NCBI RefSeq assembly: GCF_002860285.1
Contig: NZ_PGVF01000027.1
Span: 124,001-188,000, forward strand
Direction of reading: 5' to 3'
Length of the DNA stretch: 64,000 nt
Source: Bacillus sp. M6-12
Lineage (GTDB): Bacteria > Bacillota > Bacilli > Bacillales > DSM-1321
This document shows positions 1 through 8,625 of the stretch, in pieces. How positions within the stretch are numbered: position 1 is the stretch's first letter; the number at the start of each line of letters is the position of its first letter. The position numbers and the translations under genes were made by a program. The notes under the pieces were generated by a model that was not told the DNA's origin, did no database searches, and worked only from the letters and a program-made list of their open reading frames with translations.

Positions 1-1
1 G

Positions 2-913
2 TCCATGTGGTTAGGAGGTACCTCCGTGATGCGAGGTTTACAGGGAATGGGTGCTTGTCCAATTCCTGTCGGGGCCGAAGCTGGTGCGGAGCGACTGTTA
101 ACGTTTGCAAGCTTGTCATATCCCTCCGCAATGGTAGCGACACCATCAATTGCTACATACTTGATTGATAAGGCACCGTCCATAATTGGCAAAGAGGTTG
201 GGGAATTAGGGATTAAACGCATCGTTGTCCTGGGTGAACCAGGTGCAAGCATTCCAGAAGTACGCCAGCGAATTGAAAGTGCCTGGAGGGCTAAACTTTA
301 TGACGGCGCTTCTGGGATTTGGGGCCTTCATAGTGTGTCTTGCAGTAGTCCAGCATATGAGGGGCTCCATGCCTATTGTGAAGACAAGATTTTGTTGTGG
401 GATATTGTGGACCCTGTAAGTAAGAAGCCATTGAAAATTGAAAATGGGGCAATAGGAGAACAAATTATCACGGCATTGGATTGGCAAGCATCACCAGCGT
501 TAAGGTATGCGTTTGGAGATATCATTCAAATTTTTACAGAACCATGCCCACATTGCGGATTTTCATGGATTCGCTGGCGAATCATCGGCAGGACAGATGA
601 TGTGTTAAATGTTAAAGGTGTAAAGCTTTATCCTGTGGCCTTAAAGGAAGTGCTGGAAACTTTCATTCCACGCATCTCGGGGGAATTCAGGATTGTTTTG
701 AATGAAAAACCACCAAGAGTTACACCTCCCTTAAACGTGAAAATGGAGTATGGGCATCATGTTGATAAAAATCAATTATCAGCCTTGAAGAATGAGATAG
801 AAGATGCTTGCGCACGCAAATTAAGTGTGCGGCCTGATATTTCACTAGTGCCACCTGGATCATTGCCAAAGGATCCATCTAAGAAAACGAAATATATTGA
901 AAAGAACTATTAA
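2..913 (+). CDS. PaaK-family aryl/acyl-CoA ligase (AMP-forming), 5' truncated by window edge
   Basis: The reading frame is open at the left edge, so about the first third of the protein is missing (303 residues seen; the PaaK family is usually near 430). The visible part resembles the C-terminal two thirds of phenylacetate-CoA ligases: a YEGLHAY segment followed by an acidic WDIVDP strand, a CPHCG pair, and the hinge/C-lid motif GRTDDVLNVKGVKLYP near residues 198-213. Such enzymes make acyl-adenylate and then the CoA thioester. It lies 29 bases before the carboxylase genes, the position expected for a benzoylacetate-CoA ligase (Bal) that activates the carboxylated ketone. The conserved Glu of the usual YGxTE core motif is not obvious. 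Substrate is inferred from context only. Confidence 0.8.
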   Translation, partial: SMWLGGTSVMRGLQGMGACPIPVGAEAGAERLLTFASLSYPSAMVATPSIATYLIDKAPSIIGKEVGELGIKRIVVLGEPGASIPEVRQRIESAWRAKLYDGASGIWGLHSVSCSSPAYEGLHAYCEDKILLWDIVDPVSKKPLKIENGAIGEQIITALDWQASPALRYAFGDIIQIFTEPCPHCGFSWIRWRIIGRTDDVLNVKGVKLYPVALKEVLETFIPRISGEFRIVLNEKPPRVTPPLNVKMEYGHHVDKNQLSALKNEIEDACARKLSVRPDISLVPPGSLPKDPSKKTKYIEKNY

Positions 914-942
914 TATAAAAAAGAAAGGTGAGTGAAGCTAAC

Positions 943-2961
943 ATGAATTTTACTATCGATATTGATACAGGCGGTACATTTACCGATGGGTTTTTTACCT
1001 ACGGCAGTAAGTATAAAAAGATAAAAGTGGATACGACTCCTCATGACTTAACGGTTTGTTTTAAGAACTGTATACAAGAAGGAGCCAGAGCTTTTGAAGT
1101 TTCCTCAACAGAATTACTAAGAGGTACGTCCGTGCTTCGGTATAACACAACAGTAGGCACGAATGCACTTATTCAAAGAACTGGAAGTAAAATCGGTCTT
1201 CTGGTTACTAAAGGAGCCGAAGATAACTTATATGATACAAAGAATAACCGCGTATTAAACTTTTTAGTCGAAAAAGAGATGGTAAGGGGATTAGATGAAG
1301 AGATTAATAGTAAGGGCGAGGTAGTGAAAGACCTAAACAAAGAAAATGTTCAACAAGCCGTGAAAAACTTGCTCGAAACAGGGGCGCGAATCATCGTCGT
1401 AAGTTTGCGGAATTCATATCACAACAATGTACATGAGAAACAAATAAAGAAGTGGATTCATCAGGATTTTCCAAACCATTATTTAGGATCAAATCCTATC
1501 TTTATAGGAAGTGAATTCAGTCATTCTCGAATTGATTCGGTGAGGACGAATTCCACTGTGGTAAATGCATACCTTCATAAGGATATGGTTCGATACCTTT
1601 ATAAAGCAGAAGATGACATCCGGGATAAAGGAATTAGGCACCCTCTTTTAATAGGGCATTCATCAGGAGGTGCTGCACGGGTTGCCAAAACTCGAGCGCT
1701 GGATACCTTCAATTCCGGCCCAGTTGCAGGAATGTTGGGCAGCCAATTTGTTGGGAACAAGTTATATAAATTGAAGAATGTCATTACGATTGATGTAGGT
1801 GGAACAAGTACGGATTTAGGTCTGATCATTGATGGTTCTATTCCTTATGTAGAAACACCTTCTGTTCATGGATTACCGGTTGATATTCCATTACTTAAGG
1901 TAGAAACAATAGGGGCAGGCGGAGGGACAACGTCCCAACTCGTGGATGGTGCCTTAAAGGTCGGCCCAAATAGTGCTGGAGCAGTTCCTGGACCAGCGTG
2001 CTACGGACTCGGCGGTGAGCTGCCAACTACTACGGATGCATTTGTGAGTATCGGTGTTATTGATCCCGAATACTTTCTAGGGGGTACCAAGCAATTAGAT
2101 AAGGAAAAAGCGGATGAAGCCATTAACAATTTAGCGATCAAATTAAATTCCAATATACCGGAAACAGCGCAAAATATTTTAAATACACTCATAAATCAAA
2201 TATCCAAAGAAATTAAAAAGTTGATTCAGCCTAAAGGTATTGAAGCAGAGGAATGCACCATGTTTTCATTTGGTGGAGCAGGAGGCCTGCTAAGTGCCAA
2301 GGTGGCTGACCAATTAGGCATTAAAAAAATAGTAACATTCCCCTTTAGTTCTGTATTTTCTGCTTTCGGCTCCTCGACATTAGACATTAAACATATTTAC
2401 GAAAACGTTTACACAATGAGATTGAATTCATACGATGAACAGGAAATTCAGCAATTATCGGCTATTCTGCAAAATATGAAAAAGCAGGCACTTCGAGATA
2501 TGAGAGGAGAGGGTTTTGAAGAAGGCGAAGTCTCCTTTCAAATTGAATGGAAGGTATGGAATCAATCCAAACAGGAGCAGGTGGCCATCAATACCGTCCT
2601 CCCGCAATTGGATGATATTTGCGAAGTCAAAAGGATTGTGTCCAGAATCGCGGCACAGTCAGAAAATGGAGAGGTTGAAGGTCTACGCGTCAAAAGTAAT
2701 GCTTCTGTGCCGCACTTTGAATTTAAAACTTATGAGCTATCAAACCTGCCACTTGATATAAGAGCAGTAAAAACATCCCGGGATATCTACTGGAATCATG
2801 AATACGTTAACACAAACATTTATGAAAGAAACCTGCTAGTTCCGGGTAACTGCGTTTTGGGACCTGCAGTGGTTGAAAGCAATGACTCCACTTACTTAGT
2901 TCCAACTGATTGGTCTTATCGCATTGATGAGTTTAATAATGGTATTTTAGAAAAACAATAA
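943..2961 (+). CDS. Acetophenone carboxylase-like alpha subunit (HyuA/ASKHA family, ApcA-like)
   Basis: This is a hydantoinase/oxoprolinase HyuA-type ATPase of 672 residues (about 74 kDa). ASKHA phosphate-binding motifs are visible: IDTGGTFTDG at the N-terminus, TIDVGGTSTDLG near residue 285, and the family signature GPNSAGAVPGPACYG near residue 350. In acetophenone carboxylase, two such subunits are proposed to phosphorylate acetophenone and bicarbonate. The first of two HyuA-like genes here is the shorter, as for ApcA. ATG 943 was chosen because it sits just before the first beta strand and 11 bases after AGGTGA; an in-frame GTG at 928 is the alternative. The pairing with a small CxxC protein, a second HyuA and a HyuB argues against a simple hydantoinase or 5-oxoprolinase. 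Confidence 0.82.
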   Translation: MNFTIDIDTGGTFTDGFFTYGSKYKKIKVDTTPHDLTVCFKNCIQEGARAFEVSSTELLRGTSVLRYNTTVGTNALIQRTGSKIGLLVTKGAEDNLYDTKNNRVLNFLVEKEMVRGLDEEINSKGEVVKDLNKENVQQAVKNLLETGARIIVVSLRNSYHNNVHEKQIKKWIHQDFPNHYLGSNPIFIGSEFSHSRIDSVRTNSTVVNAYLHKDMVRYLYKAEDDIRDKGIRHPLLIGHSSGGAARVAKTRALDTFNSGPVAGMLGSQFVGNKLYKLKNVITIDVGGTSTDLGLIIDGSIPYVETPSVHGLPVDIPLLKVETIGAGGGTTSQLVDGALKVGPNSAGAVPGPACYGLGGELPTTTDAFVSIGVIDPEYFLGGTKQLDKEKADEAINNLAIKLNSNIPETAQNILNTLINQISKEIKKLIQPKGIEAEECTMFSFGGAGGLLSAKVADQLGIKKIVTFPFSSVFSAFGSSTLDIKHIYENVYTMRLNSYDEQEIQQLSAILQNMKKQALRDMRGEGFEEGEVSFQIEWKVWNQSKQEQVAINTVLPQLDDICEVKRIVSRIAAQSENGEVEGLRVKSNASVPHFEFKTYELSNLPLDIRAVKTSRDIYWNHEYVNTNIYERNLLVPGNCVLGPAVVESNDSTYLVPTDWSYRIDEFNNGILEKQ

Positions 2962-2988
2962 TTCTATGAATAGAAGGGAGATATAAGT

Positions 2989-3333
2989 ATGTCCAAGGTT
3001 CAAATTACTGAATACTTAGATATCGAGCTTGAAAAACGCATTTGGTGTTGCCGCAAGTGTACTGGAGAACTGATTTCCGCAGACGAAAGCTATAAGAAAG
3101 GCTGCTTGGTCTACAGCCGTGATCCTAGAACAATATATAACACTATGATTGAAGGTGAATTAAATTTTGCTCCAGACCCAGAATGGCAATTAATCGTGGA
3201 GTTTTATTGCCCGCATTGCGGCATTATGGTGGAAAACGAATTCCTTCCACCTGGGCATCCAATCACCCATGATATTGATTTGGATGTTGACGCACTCATT
3301 CATACTGAAATCTCTAAAAGGGAGCGAGTCTAG
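2989..3333 (+). CDS. Small zinc-ribbon-like carboxylase gamma subunit (ApcB-like)
   Basis: A 114-residue protein (about 13 kDa) with two cysteine clusters, WCCRKC near residue 20 and CPHCG near residue 78, suggesting one structural metal site, probably zinc. Size and place between the two HyuA-like genes match the small gamma subunit (ApcB, 15 kDa) of acetophenone carboxylase and, more distantly, acetone carboxylase gamma. The ATG is preceded by GAAGGGAGAT at good spacing. The stop codon directly abuts the start of the next gene, which implies translational coupling. No catalytic role is expected; it is probably a structural part of the core complex. Similarity is judged by size, cysteines and context, not by alignment. 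Confidence 0.72.
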   Translation: MSKVQITEYLDIELEKRIWCCRKCTGELISADESYKKGCLVYSRDPRTIYNTMIEGELNFAPDPEWQLIVEFYCPHCGIMVENEFLPPGHPITHDIDLDVDALIHTEISKRERV

Positions 3334-5475
3334 ATGAAAAGTATTGATATTGACATTGGCGGCACTTTTACTGATTGCTATGTTCATTGGGAAGGAAAAA
3401 CAGTATTAAAGAAGGCGCCGACTACTCCATATGACTTATCTGTAGGGTTAATTCAAACATTAAAAGAAACAAGTGCAGAATTAAATGTCCCATTCGAGGA
3501 ACTCATACCGCAGGTGGAAAGGTTCCGCTATTCAACGACTGTTGCCATGAATCGCTTGATTGAGAGGAAAGGCCCTAAATTAGGATTGATCACAACAGAA
3601 GGATTTGAAGATGTTATTTTTGTAGGGAAAGCTTCTCAGTGGCAGGACGGCATGACTTTAAAGTATCGCCGGAATTTAGCCCAGGCCAGGAAGCCCCAGT
3701 CTTTAATAAAGAGACATCATACGGTTGGAATAAAGGAAAGAATTGATTCGTTTGGACAAATTTTAAGGCCGCTAGACGAAGATGATGTTCGCGAGAAACT
3801 CCAATATTTAGTCGATCAAGGCGTACGCGGCTTTGTGGTGACTTGTTTATTTTCCTATTTGAATCCGGTACATGAGCGAAGAATCAAAGAAATTATTGAA
3901 GAAGAATACCCAGACTATTATTTAGGAGCCATGCCCGTTTTTCTTTCCTCTGAAATTCATCCAAAAAGGGATGAGTATACACGTTCCAATACAACGATCT
4001 TAAATGGTTATTTGCATCAGTTAATAAATGAAGAAGTAGGAAAAATCCGTGATGAATTGATCAAGAATGTATACAGGGGCTCGATTCTGATGGTTCATAA
4101 TACCGGAGGAATGGCGGAATCCATTCGAACATCGGCCGTACAAACGTTTAACGGAGGCCCGGTTGCAGGATTGATGGGAGGGGCACATTTTTCTAAGCAA
4201 TATGGATTGAAGAATGCAGTAGTAGCTGATATGGGAGGAACCAGCTTTGACATTGGAGTGATCGCTGGGGGAAGCACCCGCTCCTATCAAAATAACCCAG
4301 TAATTGATAGGTTCCTTGTTGATTTGCCTATATTGGATTCTAAATCTATCGGTGCGGGCGGCGGCTCTATTGCTAAGATCAATTATGATTTTGGTAAACG
4401 GTTGGAAGTCGGCCCGGAAAGCGCTGGCTCGATGCCAGGGCCTGTTTGTTATAACCAGGGTGGTAATGAACCTACGGTCACAGACGCGGATTTAGTATTA
4501 GGATACATTAATCCTGATTATTTCCATGGCGGTAAAAAGAAACTAAATTACCGTAAGGCATACCGGGCCATCAAGCAGAATATCGCTGACCCGCTTAATA
4601 TCTCTACCGAAGAGGCTGCCTTGTTAATAAAAAAAGTGGTTGATGCCAATATGGGCAACGAAATCCGAAAGGAGACCGTTTTAAAAGGACTGAATCCGAA
4701 AGATTTTGCATTATTTGCAATTGGCGGTGGTGGCCCTATGCATGCTACCGGATTATCTGATGTAGCGGGGATCAAAAAGATTATGACATTTCCATTTTCA
4801 TCAGTGTTTTGTGCGTACTCATCGTCAACCATGGATATCATGCACATTTATGAATATTCCAAAAAGATTCCACTGATTGAACCGAATTCTAAAAAGTATT
4901 TCACTGATTACGAAGCTTTTAATTCAGTTGTGAACCAATTAAAAGAAAAAGCGATCCGAGACATTGTCGGGGAAGGATTCAGTGAAGAACAAATCGTCTT
5001 CCAATTAGAGCTCGACATGAAATATGGGGGCCAATTGAACATACTACGTGCATCATCACCGCTGCTTTCCATTGAATCCCCTGCTGATATAACAGAAATT
5101 TATAACCGTTTTGAAAAAGAATATAGTGAGGCCTATAGTGCAATGGGAACCTATCCAGAGGGCGGTGTTGACATTGAAAACTTCGTATTGAAGGCCGTTA
5201 TACCCCAGAAAGCAGAGGACTTAAAAACATATGAGTTTGTTTCTGAAGATCCGAATGCGGCTTTGAAGGAATTGCGCGATGCTTATTGGGAAGTTGATGG
5301 CGGCAAAGGAATCATGCTGAAAACTCCTGTCTATGATTATAGATTATTGCAGTGCGGAAACAAGATTAAAGGGCCAGCCATCATCGAAAGTGTTGATACA
5401 ACCTATGTCATCTCCATTGGCTGGACATATGTTTTGGACCAATACCTAAATGGAATCATTGAAAAGGAGGGTTAA
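3334..5475 (+). CDS. Acetophenone carboxylase-like alpha-prime subunit (HyuA/ASKHA family, ApcC-like)
   Basis: Second HyuA-type ATPase, 713 residues (about 78 kDa, the size of ApcC). It begins directly with the ASKHA phosphate-1 loop IDIDIGGTFTDC; ADMGGTSFDIG near residue 290 and GPESAGSMPGPVCYN near residue 360 are the other signatures. It is diverged from the first HyuA-like protein but shares the same layout, so the two are paralogues with separate kinase roles in one complex rather than a recent duplication. In the Apc model one alpha-type subunit activates the ketone and the other bicarbonate; which is which cannot be told here. ATG follows the previous stop with no gap, and AGGGAG inside the preceding gene supplies the ribosome site. 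Confidence 0.83.
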   Translation: MKSIDIDIGGTFTDCYVHWEGKTVLKKAPTTPYDLSVGLIQTLKETSAELNVPFEELIPQVERFRYSTTVAMNRLIERKGPKLGLITTEGFEDVIFVGKASQWQDGMTLKYRRNLAQARKPQSLIKRHHTVGIKERIDSFGQILRPLDEDDVREKLQYLVDQGVRGFVVTCLFSYLNPVHERRIKEIIEEEYPDYYLGAMPVFLSSEIHPKRDEYTRSNTTILNGYLHQLINEEVGKIRDELIKNVYRGSILMVHNTGGMAESIRTSAVQTFNGGPVAGLMGGAHFSKQYGLKNAVVADMGGTSFDIGVIAGGSTRSYQNNPVIDRFLVDLPILDSKSIGAGGGSIAKINYDFGKRLEVGPESAGSMPGPVCYNQGGNEPTVTDADLVLGYINPDYFHGGKKKLNYRKAYRAIKQNIADPLNISTEEAALLIKKVVDANMGNEIRKETVLKGLNPKDFALFAIGGGGPMHATGLSDVAGIKKIMTFPFSSVFCAYSSSTMDIMHIYEYSKKIPLIEPNSKKYFTDYEAFNSVVNQLKEKAIRDIVGEGFSEEQIVFQLELDMKYGGQLNILRASSPLLSIESPADITEIYNRFEKEYSEAYSAMGTYPEGGVDIENFVLKAVIPQKAEDLKTYEFVSEDPNAALKELRDAYWEVDGGKGIMLKTPVYDYRLLQCGNKIKGPAIIESVDTTYVISIGWTYVLDQYLNGIIEKEG

Positions 5476-5476
5476 T

Positions 5477-7525
5477 ATGATAGATTTCGATATCATCAGC
5501 CATTTTAAGCCTGAGAAGCCTACTGAGCAAGAAATAAAAGGGATGGAATTACTTAAAACGGGAGATTTTGAGATTTATAGCTCGAAATTAAATACGATAT
5601 GTGAAGAAGCAGCGGCTGTTTTTGTCCGCCTAGGAGTAACCGGTATGCTCCATGCCGGTGATATGATGGTGGGCCTCTATACTGCGAAAGGGGATTTAGT
5701 TACAGGTTCCACGGGTACGTATTTACATTCCATTACAGGGCAAATCCCAATTAAATATATCTTAAGATATTGGAAGGATAATCCTACTGTTGGAATTAAC
5801 GAAGGCGACATCTTTTACTGTAACGATGCCAACTTAGGTGGAATTCATAATCCCGATCAGTTTGCCATAATGCCAGTTTTTTTCAAAGGCGAAATTATTG
5901 CTTGGTCCGTAGCGGGTGCACATCAGCCTGAAACAGGCGCAACGGAGCCGGGGGGCGAGCCATTGCTTGCGAAAAATAGGTTTTATGAGGGGATGAAACT
6001 TATCCCAATTAAAATCGGTGAAAATTATCAGTTAAAAGAAGATTTGCTGGAAATGATGGCAAATATGGTAAGAACGCGCAGAATGCAAATCATTGATACC
6101 CGTGCGAGAGCCACTGGGTGTGACCGAATTAGAATACGCTTACAGGAATTCGCTGAAGAAGTCGGAACCGATTTCATTCAGGGGCTGTTCCGGAAAATGA
6201 TCGATACAGCGGAAGAAGGAGCAAGAAAGAGGATTGCTGCCTTAAAGGATGGAACCTACCGTCATGCATATTTTATGGATAGTATTGGCCATACAGAAAG
6301 CTTATTAAGAGTTTGTTTAACGTTAACAAAAAAAGATGATCGTCTTACTTTTGATTTTGAAGGTACGTCTCCAGAGCATGATGGATGTTTCCATGGCTTA
6401 TTGCATATTGCGATGGCACATGCAGCCATTTATCTATTTGGCTATGCATTCCATGATTTCCCGTTATCGTCAGGTATTTTTGCACCGATGGAATTTAAGG
6501 CTCCTGAGGGCTGTTTCCTAAATTCCGGGGAAAATGCAGCCATCTCGAACGCTCCCGTTACAAACAGTTCTGTCATGCATACCGTCCATGTCTGCATGAC
6601 AAAGCTATTGTTTGCGAGTGGTTTGAAGGATTTAGCGACCGTTCCTCCTGGAAACGCCGGCGGTGCTTATAACTATGCCGGAAAGAACCAATGGGGCGTT
6701 CCATTTGCAGATATCGCCGGGTACCCATTAAATTCTGAAGGCGGCGGAGCATCCTATATGGATGATGGTGTTGATTCTTTCGGGTTTCCTTGGTGTGCCT
6801 GGGGGAAGGCACCTGATGCAGAAGATATTGAAAATGAAAATCCCTTCTTCCATCTTTTCCAAAAGCATATGAAGGATCACTGTGGTCATGGTAAGTATCG
6901 TGGAGGACTTGGAACTGTTTCAGCATGGGTTGTCCATCATGTTCCTTCCGTCGTTTTTCTATCTCGTACAAGGGGCTTTCGGATCACTCCAGGTACCGCC
7001 TTGTTTGGTGGATACCCAAATATGTCTCCTCCAGGAATTCAAGTCACAAATACTAATCTAAAACAGTTGATGAAAAAGAAAAATACCGACATACCTTCAA
7101 ACTTATGGGAATTAATTCAGGATAGAAAAATTGAAGGAGAGTATGGGGTTGAAAGTAATACCCGCCCTCCGCGTGTATTATCAGACGGTGACATCTTTAT
7201 TGCCTCCAGCTGGGGTGGAGGGGGCTATGGTGATGCTTTAGAACGATCTCCAGAGTCTGTTATGAAGGATGTACAGAATGAATCCATTTCGCACTGGGTG
7301 GCTCAAAATGTATATAAGGTTGTTTATGATCAAGATACTTTGATTGTGGATGAAGAGGCAACGGAATTAAAACGGAATCAAGAAATGATGGAGCGTTTGA
7401 CGCGAGGAAAGCGTTATGACGACTTTGTTGCTGAATGGAGCCAGTTAAAGCCGGATGAATCAATTCTCCAAAACTATGGGTCATGGCCAGATGCCAAGAA
7501 GGTACGAGAAATTCAAAGAGTGTAA
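5477..7525 (+). CDS. Acetophenone carboxylase-like beta subunit (HyuB family, ApcD-like)
   Basis: HyuB/hydantoinase B-type protein of 682 residues. Visible family features are the CNDANLGGIHNPDQ segment near residue 115, the AGHQPE-like AGAHQPETGATEPGG stretch near residue 150, and a C-terminal SWGGGGYGDALER motif near residue 578. In acetophenone carboxylase the HyuB-like beta subunit is the scaffold and likely carboxylation site fed by the two ASKHA subunits. ATG 5477 is preceded by AAGGAGGG, and starts 1 base after the stop of the HyuA-like gene; an upstream in-frame start overlapping that gene was rejected. The order HyuA-small-HyuA-HyuB is the main reason to prefer Apc over hydantoinase or acetone carboxylase (which has one HyuA-like subunit). 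Confidence 0.83.
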   Translation: MIDFDIISHFKPEKPTEQEIKGMELLKTGDFEIYSSKLNTICEEAAAVFVRLGVTGMLHAGDMMVGLYTAKGDLVTGSTGTYLHSITGQIPIKYILRYWKDNPTVGINEGDIFYCNDANLGGIHNPDQFAIMPVFFKGEIIAWSVAGAHQPETGATEPGGEPLLAKNRFYEGMKLIPIKIGENYQLKEDLLEMMANMVRTRRMQIIDTRARATGCDRIRIRLQEFAEEVGTDFIQGLFRKMIDTAEEGARKRIAALKDGTYRHAYFMDSIGHTESLLRVCLTLTKKDDRLTFDFEGTSPEHDGCFHGLLHIAMAHAAIYLFGYAFHDFPLSSGIFAPMEFKAPEGCFLNSGENAAISNAPVTNSSVMHTVHVCMTKLLFASGLKDLATVPPGNAGGAYNYAGKNQWGVPFADIAGYPLNSEGGGASYMDDGVDSFGFPWCAWGKAPDAEDIENENPFFHLFQKHMKDHCGHGKYRGGLGTVSAWVVHHVPSVVFLSRTRGFRITPGTALFGGYPNMSPPGIQVTNTNLKQLMKKKNTDIPSNLWELIQDRKIEGEYGVESNTRPPRVLSDGDIFIASSWGGGGYGDALERSPESVMKDVQNESISHWVAQNVYKVVYDQDTLIVDEEATELKRNQEMMERLTRGKRYDDFVAEWSQLKPDESILQNYGSWPDAKKVREIQRV

Positions 7526-7540
7526 ATAAGTTAGTGAGGC

Positions 7541-7560
7541 AAGGTGACGGATGTTACCTT
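7541..7560 (+). other. Short hairpin between the beta-subunit gene and the ApcE-like gene
   Basis: AAGGTGAC and GTTACCTT pair as an 8-bp stem with one G-T pair around the loop GGAT. There is no T-tract, so it is not a terminator. It separates the core-complex genes from the ApcE-like gene and could set mRNA stability or relative expression; that role is inference. Confidence 0.4.
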
Positions 7561-7610
7561 GTCCCATTTTATGCAACAAGAAAAATTTTATAAGCAGAGG
7601 TGAGACAAGA

Positions 7611-8513
7611 TTGAATCAAAAACAAGCGTTTCATCAGTTGTTGGAGTCAAAACAGACTGGTAAATGCATTTTCTTACCAACTATTGATCGTTTTGCTGCT
7701 GTAATACAGAATAAAGACCCTGATAACATCTATCATGATCCCAATACACTAAGTACAGGTTTAATGCAAGTACAGCGTCTTCTAGGTTTAGATGGTTTTG
7801 TTGTTGAAATTCCATTACAAGAATTTCATTCTGCTTATAAGGATGTTCCGCCAACCAATTGGGAGGCTAAGGTCCTGTGTCAATCTGAAATCATTACGAA
7901 TTTATTGGACGTTGTCGACAGAATTAAGGTATTAAATCAAACAGTGCCGATTATTATTAAAATAACTGGTCCCCTAGCAATGTATGAATCGCTCTATCAC
8001 AGTGAAACTTCTTCAGATATATCCACTATCATTGATGATGTAGAAATTATTGGAGAAGTTATAAGCGAGGTGATCAACGAGTTTAGCAAGCGGCAAATTG
8101 ATGCAATTATCATTAAAGATCGTTGCTCAGGGGCTTTCAATCAAGAATGTAATGATCATGACGGACTTAATGAAGTACTACACTCTTTTCTTGAGTTGAC
8201 TCAAAACATTACCTCATTCTATCAGTGCAAGGTTATCTACTCTTATTCAAAATGGGAACACTGGTTAAAAGAAATAGTGGTTGAAGGATTGGTTTTACCT
8301 TTACAAAGTATTGATTCAGCTGTAGAAGAAGGGGTTTCATTTGTGCTGGGAGCTGAAATTGATTTATCAACTTGGATCAATAACCAAGGAGAATTTTCTA
8401 GTGAGATCCCGGACATTGTCGAATCCGCAAATTTCATATTCACTGAATCTTCAATTCCTGAAAAGATAAATGTGGTAAGTTTTCAAAAGTGGCTCGAGCA
8501 ACTAAAATCTTAA
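7611..8513 (+). CDS. ApcE-like accessory carboxylase subunit; possible UroD/MtaA-like fold
   Basis: A 300-residue protein (about 34 kDa), the same size and position as the separable epsilon subunit (ApcE) of acetophenone carboxylase. The opening FLPTIDRFAAVI, the LLGLDGFVVEIPL strand and VPIIIKITGPLAMYESLY near residue 120 look like the (beta/alpha)8 repeats of the uroporphyrinogen decarboxylase/MtaA/CmuA family, but the catalytic Asp and zinc ligands of those enzymes are not evident. TTG 7611 was chosen: GAGGTGA lies 7 bases upstream and the product begins at the conserved-looking N-terminus. ATG 7551 would add 20 unlikely residues and lies in the hairpin. The fold is a visual inference; a role in the carboxylase is from context. 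Confidence 0.6.
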   Translation: MNQKQAFHQLLESKQTGKCIFLPTIDRFAAVIQNKDPDNIYHDPNTLSTGLMQVQRLLGLDGFVVEIPLQEFHSAYKDVPPTNWEAKVLCQSEIITNLLDVVDRIKVLNQTVPIIIKITGPLAMYESLYHSETSSDISTIIDDVEIIGEVISEVINEFSKRQIDAIIIKDRCSGAFNQECNDHDGLNEVLHSFLELTQNITSFYQCKVIYSYSKWEHWLKEIVVEGLVLPLQSIDSAVEEGVSFVLGAEIDLSTWINNQGEFSSEIPDIVESANFIFTESSIPEKINVVSFQKWLEQLKS

Positions 8514-8520
8514 ACTTTAG

Positions 8521-8574
8521 GAAAAAATTGTTCAAAAGTCTTCATTAAATAAGAAGATTTTTGAATTTTTTTAA
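8521..8574 (+). terminator. Rho-independent terminator after the carboxylase operon
   Basis: CAAAAGTCTTC (8533-8543) pairs with GAAGATTTTTG (8553-8563), one G-T pair, followed by a run of T. It separates the catabolic operon from the regulator gene, which therefore should have its own promoter. Confidence 0.7.
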
Positions 8575-8625
8575 TTGTTTAAAAATAACTAAGTATTATA
8601 AAATAAAAAGAAAAGGAGTGTTTTC

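Noticed and set aside
928-7525. Annotation of the HyuA/HyuB genes as hydantoinase or 5-oxoprolinase
   Set aside because: Two separate HyuA-like subunits, a small cysteine protein between them, an ApcE-sized protein and a CoA ligase do not fit those enzymes.
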